From positions 1 to 34,163 of IMG/VR virus record IMGVR_UViG_3300010397_000073: a DNA stretch of 34,163 nucleotides. One strand, written 5' to 3'. Each line of letters begins with the position of its first letter. Position 1 is the stretch's first letter. The DNA is from a virus. The notes below the pieces were generated by a model that searched no databases, was not told the origin of the DNA, and worked only from the letters and a program-made list of their open reading frames with translations. Both the position numbers and the translations under genes were made by a program. Shown here in pieces: positions 21,812 through 27,971 of the stretch.

Positions 21812-21987
21812 CTAAACGTTATGTGATTGCAACAATTGAAGTTCCGGACCGTGCGACCATCGCCGAAACCATACAATACGTCGTCGAGGAATTGAAGGCG
21901 GCGGGCGGATGCCGCCGTTCCGACAATCCCCTGTTTGAAAGTATCGCCGTCGTATCAATCGGTAGCACCAAATTGGTGAAATCGTGA
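21808..21987 (+). CDS. 59-aa early protein of unknown function
   Basis: ATG overlapping the preceding stop, with GAGGAAGGGG eight bases upstream. MTKRYVIATIEVPDRATIAE, then a helix and a beta tail (ESIAVVSIGSTK). A small alpha/beta fold with strand-helix-strand order. Stop overlaps the next GTG. Function unknown. Confidence 0.6.
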   Translation: MTKRYVIATIEVPDRATIAETIQYVVEELKAAGGCRRSDNPLFESIAVVSIGSTKLVKS

Positions 21988-22262
21988 GCGCGCCCGACAG
22001 CAACGTGTTGGCCTTCCCACCCGCCCGATCGGCGCGTCTCCTCTCGCATGTCACCCTCCATACCCTGGACGGGCGCGTGCTCGCCTCCGCCAGCTTTCTG
22101 CCGGGCGACCCCGGCGCGGCGTGGGAATGGGTCGTCGAGAATGCGGTGCGCGTCTTCGGTTGCGCGGAGTCGGAAGTAGGGACGGCGGACGGAGATTTGG
22201 TCACGGTCGGCGGTATTCCGGCCTATATGGTTGAAATCGTTCGACCTGCGAAATGGTGTTGA
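21984..22262 (+). CDS. 92-aa early protein of unknown function
   Basis: GTGA-coupled. SARLLSHVTLHTLDGRVLAS, then FLPGDPGAAWEWVVENAVRV and a beta strand. The stop codon TGA (22260-22262) lies inside the TTGACA of the next promoter, so the gene ends exactly where the new transcript is set. Function unknown. Confidence 0.6.
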   Translation: MSAPDSNVLAFPPARSARLLSHVTLHTLDGRVLASASFLPGDPGAAWEWVVENAVRVFGCAESEVGTADGDLVTVGGIPAYMVEIVRPAKWC

Positions 22263-22286
22263 CAATTCGTTTATAATGGGTACGTT
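22259..22286 (+). promoter_or_regulatory. Early promoter A1
   Basis: TTGACA (22259-22264), ATTCGTTTATAATGGG, TACGTT (22281-22286), then CGCATATC. The TGA inside TTGACA is the stop of the preceding gene. Shares GGTACGTTCGCA with element A3. Confidence 0.65.
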
Positions 22287-22308
22287 CGCATATCTGGAGG
22301 ACTCGCGT

Positions 22309-22434
22309 ATGAAGGTTCGCACCACCCTTTTAATTGCCGCCGCGCTGGTCGCATCGGTCGCACTCTATTTCGCCGTTCCCGCGATCTGGTGGGCGGTGCC
22401 GAACCATTTTCCACCGCCGGCCGGGATCTGGTGA
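22309..22434 (+). CDS. Small membrane protein (41 aa)
   Basis: ATG at 22309 with GGAGG eight bases upstream, behind promoter element A1. MKVRTTLLIAAALVASVALY is one hydrophobic span with a positive N-terminus, then FAVPAIWWAVPNHFPPPAG. Single-span or signal-anchor protein with a Trp/Pro-rich outer tail. Function unknown. Confidence 0.65.
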   Translation: MKVRTTLLIAAALVASVALYFAVPAIWWAVPNHFPPPAGIW

Positions 22435-22438
22435 CGCC

Positions 22439-22759
22439 ATGAACCAGCTTCAGCCGGGGCAACGTGTGAGGTGTGTTCGAGGCGGTTTCCAGTTGTACGC
22501 GGGAACCGACTACACGATTGATGAAGTCTGGTGTCACGGTGAGTGGGTGAAACTGCGGGAAACCGATGGTGGATGGCTCGCCGACCGCTTCAAGCCCGTG
22601 GTGCGCGTCAAGGCGGTGTGCGTGCCGAGCCTGGATCTGATGGTGCGTCGTGCGAATGCCGCGTTCGCCAAGCTCTCACCCGAGCAGCAAACCGTGCATT
22701 GGGAGATGCAACGTCGATCATGGGTGCGTGGCGAAATGGCGCTCGGGGCGGACCGATGA
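22439..22759 (+). CDS. Early protein with a small beta-barrel-like start
   Basis: 106 aa, ATG four bases after the previous stop. NQLQPGQRVRCVRGGFQLYA then DYTIDEVWCHGEWVKLRETD looks like a small SH3-like barrel (G-x-x-V-x-C-V/L...). The C-terminal half is helical and basic. Function unknown. Confidence 0.6.
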   Translation: MNQLQPGQRVRCVRGGFQLYAGTDYTIDEVWCHGEWVKLRETDGGWLADRFKPVVRVKAVCVPSLDLMVRRANAAFAKLSPEQQTVHWEMQRRSWVRGEMALGADR

Positions 22760-22926
22760 CCCCCGGCGCGCGAGGATGGGTCGTGTTGCTCGCTGTGGCG
22801 CTCACTGCCACATGTATCGGCTTCAGTACAGGGCGGGCGCGTGAGCGCGCCGGCTGGGAGCGGTGGGCTGCTCCGGAAGTGGTGCGAGTGGTGAAGGCCG
22901 ACAGGTTCGCGGGGTGGACGAAATGA
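22756..22926 (+). CDS. Small membrane-anchored protein (56 aa)
   Basis: ATGA-coupled. A start of GARGWVVLLAVALTATCIGF is one hydrophobic span, followed by a basic/aromatic tail (RARERAGWERWAAPEVVRVV). Could be an inner-membrane protein. Function unknown. Confidence 0.55.
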   Translation: MTPGARGWVVLLAVALTATCIGFSTGRARERAGWERWAAPEVVRVVKADRFAGWTK

Positions 22927-23078
22927 CAGTAGCCGGCTTTCAAGACTTGGTGGGGAACCTGCACGCGCGGCTGCTCGAAACGCAGCAGGAGCGGGACCGG
23001 CTCCGCACCGAACGCGACGCCCTCACTCTCCAGGTCGCAATCCTCACCAATGAGCGCGACGAAGCGCGGGCCGCTTGA
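22923..23078 (+). CDS. 51-aa coiled-coil protein
   Basis: ATGA-coupled. NLHARLLETQQERDRLRTER, then DALTLQVAILTNERDEARAA has hydrophobic residues at heptad positions, a clear coiled coil. Possibly an oligomeric partner for its neighbours. Function unknown. Confidence 0.55.
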   Translation: MTVAGFQDLVGNLHARLLETQQERDRLRTERDALTLQVAILTNERDEARAA

Positions 23079-23317
23079 TGCCCCTGAACGACGCCCAAGC
23101 CAACTTCCTCGCGCTCCATATCCGATTCGTCGTGGAGCGCTGGCAGTGGGTTTTCGCCGACGGAATGCTGCGCGCCTTCGCGTCGCGGGCTCGGTGTGCA
23201 TCGGTGAGTAGGGCCGAACTGGACGACCTGGTCCGAAAGGGTCTTGTCGAACGCGGACCGGGACAAATAGTGCGCGTCACCGACGCGGGACGCGAGCATG
23301 TAAAGGAACCAACATGA
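23078..23317 (+). CDS. Small winged-helix-like protein
   Basis: 79 aa from the ATG at 23078, overlapping the previous stop (TGATG). Residues about 45-79 read RAELDDLVRKGLVERGPGQI, then VRVTDAGREH. This helix-wing pattern (E-L-x-x-L-V-x-x-G-L-V-E-R...V-T-D-x-G) is typical of winged-helix domains such as MarR-type. DNA binding is likely by analogy but unproven. Function unknown. Confidence 0.6.
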   Translation: MPLNDAQANFLALHIRFVVERWQWVFADGMLRAFASRARCASVSRAELDDLVRKGLVERGPGQIVRVTDAGREHVKEPT

Positions 23318-23520
23318 TTCGACAACGTGCGGACGATGCGCAAATGCCAGCGCCTCGCTGCGAACGAAAGCGGCGTACCGCAGGATTTCCGGCTGCGCTC
23401 AATTGCGGACTTTGTATGCGTGGTCCGTGCTGGGACTGTCCTCCCCCGCCAGCACCGCCGCCGCGTGTTCCCAACCGCCTCAAGGGCGTGACGATTAACG
23501 GGGAAGGGTGCGCGGTATGA
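23314..23520 (+). CDS. 68-aa Cys/Pro-rich protein
   Basis: ATGA-coupled. Basic start, then NCGLCMRGPCWDCPPPPAPP: four Cys in C-x2-C-x4-C-x2-C, a zinc-binding candidate, next to a polyproline run. Stop overlaps the next ATG. Function unknown. Confidence 0.5.
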   Translation: MIRQRADDAQMPAPRCERKRRTAGFPAALNCGLCMRGPCWDCPPPPAPPPRVPNRLKGVTINGEGCAV

Positions 23521-24113
23521 CCGATTTCGCAGATTGGACGCGCGCTCTACGGACCACGTCGTCCCCGCCCCTTGCGCCGCCAGACGTCCGCAAAGGTGAC
23601 TGGATGCAGACCGTATCCGGTCGGCAATTTTGGCCCCTCGATCCGCGACCGGATGAAATCCACATTGAGGATATCGCGCACGCCCTCAGTCAACTGTGCC
23701 GCTACGGCGGGCATGTGCTGCGCTTCTATTCGGTGGCCGAACACTGCGTTCACGTCGCCCGTGCGGCGCCGCAGCCCTTGAAACTCCCGGCGCTCCTGCA
23801 CGACGCGAGCGAAGCGTATTTGCAGGACGTGATTCGTCCGATCAAGCGGCATCTGACCAATTACGAGCGCATAGAGGCGGAGTTGGAACGCGCGGTCGCG
23901 GTGCGGTTCGGATTGTCGTGGCCGTGGCATCCGGAGGTGAAGCGGCTCGATGCGCGAATCACCAATGATGAAATCGACCAGGCTTTAGCGCAACCGGCTG
24001 TCGCGTTTCGCATTTCGACCGAGCCGGCGCTTGGCGTGCGACTGCAATTCTGGTCTCCGCAGCGAGCGGAGAAAGCATTTCTGTGCGCATTCGCTGAATA
24101 CGGAGGCAAGTAA
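23517..24113 (+). CDS. HD-domain phosphohydrolase
   Basis: 198 aa from the ATG at 23517. Pattern: GDWMQTVSGRQFWPLDPRP, then EDIAHALSQLCRYGGHVLRF and FYSVAEHCVHVA, with H76 and the HD pair at H95-D96 (ALLHDASEAYLQDVI), and a later Asp in KRLDARITNDE. This is the HD-family phosphohydrolase type seen in phages and bacteria, including YfbR-like nucleotidases and phage dATP-specific DatZ. Substrate is unknown; likely (d)NTP or (d)NMP. Its neighbours carry no clear nucleotide gene, but a MazG-like protein lies 6.4 kb downstream. Confidence 0.85.
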   Translation: MTDFADWTRALRTTSSPPLAPPDVRKGDWMQTVSGRQFWPLDPRPDEIHIEDIAHALSQLCRYGGHVLRFYSVAEHCVHVARAAPQPLKLPALLHDASEAYLQDVIRPIKRHLTNYERIEAELERAVAVRFGLSWPWHPEVKRLDARITNDEIDQALAQPAVAFRISTEPALGVRLQFWSPQRAEKAFLCAFAEYGGK

Positions 24114-24359
24114 ATGGCTCGTCACAAGTGCGCGGATGTTGCCTGGAGCATTGATCAGACGCGACCGGGTATCGTCTCTAACGTAGACGCGCAACTCGCC
24201 GTCCTGATGGATATCCGCGACGAATTGCAGACCCTTCGGCGGCTGGCACAGTGCTATCGGCTACCGCGCGCCCTGGACGCGTGTATTGAGTTGGGTGCGG
24301 AAGCGCGCCGGAAGAAACGGGCAGCCGCGAAGCGCAAGGCGGCTAAAATTAAACGTTGA
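24114..24359 (+). CDS. 81-aa basic early protein
   Basis: ATG directly after the HD gene's TAA; SD GGAGG lies twelve bases before. Middle: VLMDIRDELQTLRRLAQCYR. C-terminus KKRAAAKRKAAKIKR is strongly basic. The stop TGA (24357-24359) falls within the TTGACA of the next element. Function unknown; may bind nucleic acid. Confidence 0.6.
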   Translation: MARHKCADVAWSIDQTRPGIVSNVDAQLAVLMDIRDELQTLRRLAQCYRLPRALDACIELGAEARRKKRAAAKRKAAKIKR

Positions 24360-24383
24360 CAATTCGGACCTATCGTGGAAAGT
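24356..24383 (+). promoter_or_regulatory. Early promoter-like element A2
   Basis: TTGACA (24356-24361), ATTCG, 16 bases, GAAAGT. Good -35, poor -10. TGA again serves as the stop of the upstream gene. Confidence 0.5.
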
Positions 24384-24389
24384 GACGCC

Positions 24390-24611
24390 ATGACCGTAAC
24401 CCGCACCGACCTTTCCAAGTTGATGTACGCGCTCGCGGATAGCGGGCACGGTCGCGCCACCGAGCTACGTATGCGGGCCGGCGCGTTCGACACTGCGACG
24501 CACGGGTTCGTTTCCGCGCAGCCGCAGACCCACACCGTCAAGCAAATGGTCGGCGCGTGGGCGCGGGCTCGGCGTCTCTATTGCGAGTGCACGGGGGAGG
24601 CTTTGATATGA
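24390..24611 (+). CDS. 73-aa early protein of unknown function
   Basis: ATG at 24390 (a GTG at 24375 is the alternative), preceded by GGAAAG. TVTRTDLSKLMYALADSGHG, then RMRAGAFDTATHGFVSAQPQ and a helix ending CECTG. Lies just after promoter-like element A2, whose -10 is poor. Function unknown. Confidence 0.55.
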   Translation: MTVTRTDLSKLMYALADSGHGRATELRMRAGAFDTATHGFVSAQPQTHTVKQMVGAWARARRLYCECTGEALI

Positions 24612-24895
24612 CCGATATAGCTGCGCTTGCCAAGTTGGTTCAATCATTTGAGGACGCGTTGCGCGTCGCGAAAGAGCGACTCCACAAGGCGCAGTGTGAC
24701 GCAGTCGGAATCGCGATCGATGACATTGTGATCGGCACCGGTCGACGCCATGCTGGTAAGCGGTTCAAAGTCTGCAAAATCGAACCGATTTGTTCCAAGC
24801 CATGGGTTTCAGGATATCCCGAGCGCGTAGCCGGCGGCTGGTCGACTCAGGTGCGCAATTTGTTCGACAACTGGACAAAGGAGTCGACGACGTGA
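24608..24895 (+). CDS. 95-aa early protein of unknown function
   Basis: ATGA-coupled. An N-terminal coiled coil (LVQSFEDALRVAKERLHKAQ) precedes a small beta-rich part (DDIVIGTGRRHAGKRFKVCK). The stop overlaps the exonuclease GTG. It may be a partner of the exonuclease; not recognised. Confidence 0.6.
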   Translation: MTDIAALAKLVQSFEDALRVAKERLHKAQCDAVGIAIDDIVIGTGRRHAGKRFKVCKIEPICSKPWVSGYPERVAGGWSTQVRNLFDNWTKESTT

Positions 24896-25557
24896 CCCAC
24901 ATCCTTGTCGACCTTGAGACCTTGGGTACGCGCCCCGGTCATGTTGTGCTGTCCGCCGCATTTGTGCGCTTCAGCGACGAAGCGTCGTGCACCTTGAACT
25001 TGTCCATCCCCGACCAGGAAGCGTTGGGACTGACGATCGACCCCGAGACGCACGCTTGGTGGGGCACCCAGCCGCCCGAGGCGTGGGCCGCAGCGACCGC
25101 CAACCCGACCCCGTTGCGAACGGCCTTGGAATACTTCGCTACCTGGATCGAATGGGCCGTTGCCGCAGGGGATCGGACTATCTGGTGCCGCGGCTTCATG
25201 GACACGCCGATGCTGCAGGAGGTGTACCGCCGCGCGGGGGTGAAGTGCCCTTGGGAGCACTGGCAGACCGAATCGTCACGCACAATGCAGAAACTCGCTG
25301 GTGTGGATGAACGCCCCTTCAAAGTCTTGCCCAAGCATGTCGCGTTGAATGATGCGTTGGGGGAGGTGCGCGCCTCGAATGCGGCGTTGGCCATTCTGGC
25401 GAAGGCGCACGCGCCCGGAGGGAACGGCGGCCCTATCGAGCGCCGGCAGATCGCCGAGATTGCGATTGGCAACGCGGAGTGCGCGGCGCAACTCAACGTC
25501 GCGAGCCCGGTCCTGCGCGCGGCACTGCTCGACAATATCACGCTGGCGTTCACATGA
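24892..25557 (+). CDS. 3'-5' exonuclease, Rv2179c-like (PF16473 type)
   Basis: 221 aa from the GTG overlapping the previous stop. MTHILVDLETLGTRPG puts D7 and E9 as the first metal pair. The middle has a Trp-rich WWGTQPPEAWAAAT segment and an acidic IWCRGFMDTPML stretch. HVALNDALGEVRASN near residues 148-162 holds the later His and Asp. This is the phage exonuclease type related to T4 DexA and Rv2179c. Probable role: degrading single-stranded ends of nucleic acids. The last 40 residues are extra helices. Confidence 0.85.
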   Translation: MTHILVDLETLGTRPGHVVLSAAFVRFSDEASCTLNLSIPDQEALGLTIDPETHAWWGTQPPEAWAAATANPTPLRTALEYFATWIEWAVAAGDRTIWCRGFMDTPMLQEVYRRAGVKCPWEHWQTESSRTMQKLAGVDERPFKVLPKHVALNDALGEVRASNAALAILAKAHAPGGNGGPIERRQIAEIAIGNAECAAQLNVASPVLRAALLDNITLAFT

Positions 25558-25772
25558 CCGGAGAACCCATCCCCTTCCGTCCCGCGCGTCCTAGCCCCAA
25601 GGCGCTCCTCGCCGAATACCTGGAGCGCGTCTATCCCAGCCGGGGCCACGGCGCGACGGACTGCGGCGAATACCTCGCCGACGGCGGCACTCTGAGCGAT
25701 GCCGACCATATGATTCAGTGGTTGGCGGAACGCGGCGTTGCGGTGGTGGGGACGAAAGGCGGAACGCGGTGA
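25554..25772 (+). CDS. 72-aa early protein of unknown function
   Basis: ATGA-coupled. Pro-rich start (EPIPFRPARPSPKALLAEYL), then GHGATDCGEYLADGGTLSDA and a helix-strand end. Small alpha/beta. Function unknown. Confidence 0.55.
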   Translation: MTGEPIPFRPARPSPKALLAEYLERVYPSRGHGATDCGEYLADGGTLSDADHMIQWLAERGVAVVGTKGGTR

Positions 25773-25996
25773 ACCGCCAAGACGTCCGGGAAATCATCAC
25801 GATCGTGATTGATCATCACCCCAAGGAATGCATTTTTGTACCGAACGTCGTTGATGAGATCATGTTGGTACTATCGGATGCAGAATGCGAAGGACCGCCG
25901 AACCTTCTGGTGGATCTGCTCGAACGGCATATTTTGTCTCGGGAGATTTATTGTCCTTACGAAGGTATCGACCGGCGCACAGAGTTTGGTTTATGA
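25769..25996 (+). CDS. 75-aa acidic early protein
   Basis: GTGA-coupled. REIITIVIDHHPKECIFVPN, then EIMLVLSDAECEGPPNLLVD: strand-rich, acidic, with three Cys. Function unknown. Confidence 0.55.
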   Translation: MNRQDVREIITIVIDHHPKECIFVPNVVDEIMLVLSDAECEGPPNLLVDLLERHILSREIYCPYEGIDRRTEFGL

Positions 25997-26355
25997 CCCT
26001 TCCCCTCACAAAGGAGACGCTTGCGGCGGCCTATGACTATCTCGCCGCGACGCCTCCTTTTTATGATTGGAATCTGCCTGACTCGGAGGAAGTTGACTTC
26101 AAGGTGTCGCGCCGCTCGGGCGAGTTTGGTCGTTACCAGTGGGTTGGCAAGCACACGATTTCCCTGTCATCGAAGGCGATCGGGCACACGACGACGCTAC
26201 TGCGCACCATGGGCCACGAGATGGTGCACCTCCACCTGGAAATGACCGGCATGGAAGCCAAGAGCGGAGGGCCGAACGTCCACAACGCGGCCTTTCGCCG
26301 GAATGCGGCCAAGGTGTGCAAATTCCACGGCTGGGATCTGAAAGAGTTTTGCTGA
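25993..26355 (+). CDS. SprT-like zinc metallopeptidase
   Basis: 120 aa from the ATGA-coupled ATG at 25993. TMGHEMVHLHLEMTG holds HEMVH at residues 75-79 (zinc-binding HExxH), and NVHNAAFRRNAAKVC supplies the likely third ligand H97. A SprT-like fold. Relatives cleave DNA-protein crosslinks or DNA-bound proteins (SPRTN) and are scattered in phage genomes. Here it lies in the early block and could act on host or phage DNA-bound proteins. The remaining C-terminal zinc-ribbon of full SprT is absent, though a Cys-rich protein follows directly. Confidence 0.85.
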   Translation: MTLPLTKETLAAAYDYLAATPPFYDWNLPDSEEVDFKVSRRSGEFGRYQWVGKHTISLSSKAIGHTTTLLRTMGHEMVHLHLEMTGMEAKSGGPNVHNAAFRRNAAKVCKFHGWDLKEFC

Positions 26356-26537
26356 TGCGGGAATGCAGCGCGCGGAAGACCAGGGAAGGCGGAATGCGTT
26401 GCGTCCTGTGCCGCTCGGCGTGGGATGCGGACGATACCGCGCCGCCGTGCGCGCCGTGGATACCGAGCCCGCCGACACAGCCCAAGCGCCCCGAAAAAGT
26501 GCAGTTTGTTTCGGCGCTCGCACCGGATATCCGTTGA
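26355..26537 (+). CDS. Cys-rich small protein downstream of the SprT gene
   Basis: 60 aa, TGATG-coupled to the SprT-like gene; an ATG at 26394 is an alternative, with AAGG four bases before it. MRCVLCRSAWDADD gives C-x2-C, and CAPW adds a Cys, so a possible zinc ribbon. Pro-rich tail. Its TGA (26535-26537) lies in the TTGACA of element A3. It may be a split-off ribbon for the peptidase. Confidence 0.55.
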   Translation: MRECSARKTREGGMRCVLCRSAWDADDTAPPCAPWIPSPPTQPKRPEKVQFVSALAPDIR

Positions 26538-26561
26538 CAATTCGCAACTATACGGTACGTT
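26534..26561 (+). promoter_or_regulatory. Early promoter A3
   Basis: TTGACA (26534-26539), ATTCGCAACTATACGG, TACGTT (26556-26561), then CGCACATC. TGA stop of the upstream gene is inside the -35. Very like A1 over both hexamers. Confidence 0.65.
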
Positions 26562-26587
26562 CGCACATCACCGAGGAGATCGACATA

Positions 26588-26950
26588 ATGCCCACAATCG
26601 AAACACTGCAGGCCAAGCGCGCCGCGTTGGTCGCATCGCAGGAACAGCTTATCGGTCAGATCAACCGAGTCGGCGGCGCCATTTCGGTCATTGACGAACT
26701 AGTCAGTGAGCAGCAGGCGGCGTGGGAAGAGGAAGCCCGCGAGGCAGAACCGATCTCCCTTGGAGGTATCGACCGCAGTCCCAATCCTTCCTGGAACGCC
26801 CCGCCCACCGCCGCCCCCGCCATCGCCCCCGAAATGATCCCGGTGACCAAGTTCGCGCCATGCGGTCAGTGCGTCGAACCGCTCGGCTGCGAGGCCGGCG
26901 GCTGTGACGTCGCGGTGCAATATGTCGCTCCCGCGGGAGACGCAGCGTGA
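26588..26950 (+). CDS. 120-aa early protein with Cys-rich end
   Basis: ATG preceded by GAGGAG behind element A3. The N-terminal half is a coiled coil: IETLQAKRAALVASQEQLIG, then VGGAISVIDELVSEQQ. A Pro/Ala linker follows, and the end is PCGQCVEPLGCEAGGCDV (four Cys). Possibly zinc-binding. Function unknown. Confidence 0.6.
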   Translation: MPTIETLQAKRAALVASQEQLIGQINRVGGAISVIDELVSEQQAAWEEEAREAEPISLGGIDRSPNPSWNAPPTAAPAIAPEMIPVTKFAPCGQCVEPLGCEAGGCDVAVQYVAPAGDAA

Positions 26951-27045
26951 CCTACGATCGCGCAATGCGCCTTCTGATCAATGCCGGTCTCTCGTGGCGT
27001 GAGGCCGACAAGATCGCGAGCACCTTCCCGGAGATGGCATCATGA
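26947..27045 (+). CDS. 32-aa peptide in the coupled run
   Basis: GTGA-coupled at both ends (stop overlaps ATGA of the next). MTYDRAMRLLINAGLSWREA, then a short helix. It is short, but its exact overlaps with both neighbours make it likely real. Function unknown. Confidence 0.5.
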   Translation: MTYDRAMRLLINAGLSWREADKIASTFPEMAS

Positions 27046-27242
27046 TCCTGTTCTCACTGCCGTTTTGGCTGCTCGGAGCGTGGTTCGGAATTGCGAGCGT
27101 GACCGGGCTTGCTGCGACATTTGCCAGGGTGATGTTCGCCAACACCGCGCACGTTGACCGGCGCTCCAGCGTCCGCGGGGATCTCGCGCTCTTGCTGGTG
27201 GCTGGTCAGTGTCTTTTCGCTGCCATTTGGTTGTGCTCATGA
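27042..27242 (+). CDS. Small two-span membrane protein (66 aa)
   Basis: ATGA-coupled. LFSLPFWLLGAWFGIASVTG and LALLLVAGQCLFAAIWLC are two hydrophobic spans separated by a charged loop (ANTAHVDRRSSVRGD). A two-span hairpin in the membrane, the architecture of small holins and antiholins, but nothing else supports a lysis role here. Confidence 0.65.
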   Translation: MILFSLPFWLLGAWFGIASVTGLAATFARVMFANTAHVDRRSSVRGDLALLLVAGQCLFAAIWLCS

Positions 27243-27565
27243 CAACCATGTACCGGTCTCCAAATGTCGTCATCGGCGAGTTCGAGTGGCACTTGTTGGT
27301 CCGCAAGAAAGAGGGCCGGTTGACCACGGTGCATTATTGGCGCCCGCTTTCCCGGAAGGCGTTTCGGTGGCTTCCCGTCACGTCCTGGACGGGACCGAAG
27401 CCGAGCGACCTGCACAACCGCATGTGGCCGTTCCGAACGCATATCAAGCGCGCAATGGACTCCGAGAAGGTGCGCACCGAGGCAATCTCCAGGCTGGAGC
27501 GCCAGCGGATGCCTACCGCAATGGCAATGCGCAATCCGGGCCGTTTGGAAGGGGTGGCGGCGTGA
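27239..27565 (+). CDS. 108-aa early protein of unknown function
   Basis: ATGA-coupled. VVIGEFEWHLLVRKKEGRLT, then VHYWRPLSRKAFRWLPVTSW: strongly aromatic and basic. C-terminal helix (SEKVRTEAISRLERQRM). Function unknown; likely a nucleic-acid or membrane-associated protein, not recognised. Confidence 0.6.
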   Translation: MTTMYRSPNVVIGEFEWHLLVRKKEGRLTTVHYWRPLSRKAFRWLPVTSWTGPKPSDLHNRMWPFRTHIKRAMDSEKVRTEAISRLERQRMPTAMAMRNPGRLEGVAA

Positions 27566-27828
27566 CCGGAAAACATCTCAAGTGCATTGGTGGTCCGTGG
27601 GACGGACGGTCGGCGATGCTCGAACCCGGCTATAGGCATTTGACTGTTCGTGAACACGTCGGCATGTCCGCGTTGCAAACGGTACCAAATCCAGTAACTG
27701 GACCAATGTACACCGAAATGCGCTACGTTATCGGTCGGGTTCATGCAGATGGGGAGACTATCGAATTTCTCCATCCTTCGGACTGGTCGGCGGAGAGGAC
27801 GCTACGACACGCGCTCGGTGCCGCGTGA
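27562..27828 (+). CDS. 88-aa early protein of unknown function
   Basis: GTGA-coupled. MTGKHLKCIGGPWDGRSAML (a G-G-P-W-D-G start common in small phage proteins), then MRYVIGRVHADGETIEFLHP. Beta-rich small protein. Function unknown. Confidence 0.6.
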   Translation: MTGKHLKCIGGPWDGRSAMLEPGYRHLTVREHVGMSALQTVPNPVTGPMYTEMRYVIGRVHADGETIEFLHPSDWSAERTLRHALGAA

Positions 27829-27971
27829 CCCTTCAGGAAGCAGCGCTCGCAGTCGGTGCCACCCAACTCGGCGAAAAGCCGCATTTCATTTTCGACCTGG
27901 AAAAGCTGGCGGCGTTCCTTGCCTTGGTCGCTAAACCCGCGCCCCCGCCGCTTCCATATTCCCTTCCGTGA
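27825..27971 (+). CDS. 48-aa protein before the helicase
   Basis: GTGA-coupled on both sides. MTLQEAALAVGATQLGEKPH, then FIFDLEKLAAFLALVAKP and a Pro-rich tail. Could be a helicase partner peptide; function unknown. Confidence 0.5.
   Translation: MTLQEAALAVGATQLGEKPHFIFDLEKLAAFLALVAKPAPPPLPYSLP

Noticed and set aside
23517-24113. DatZ, meaning a 2-aminoadenine genome
   Set aside because: An HD domain alone does not show this; PurZ is not present in the window, so only a general HD phosphohydrolase is claimed.
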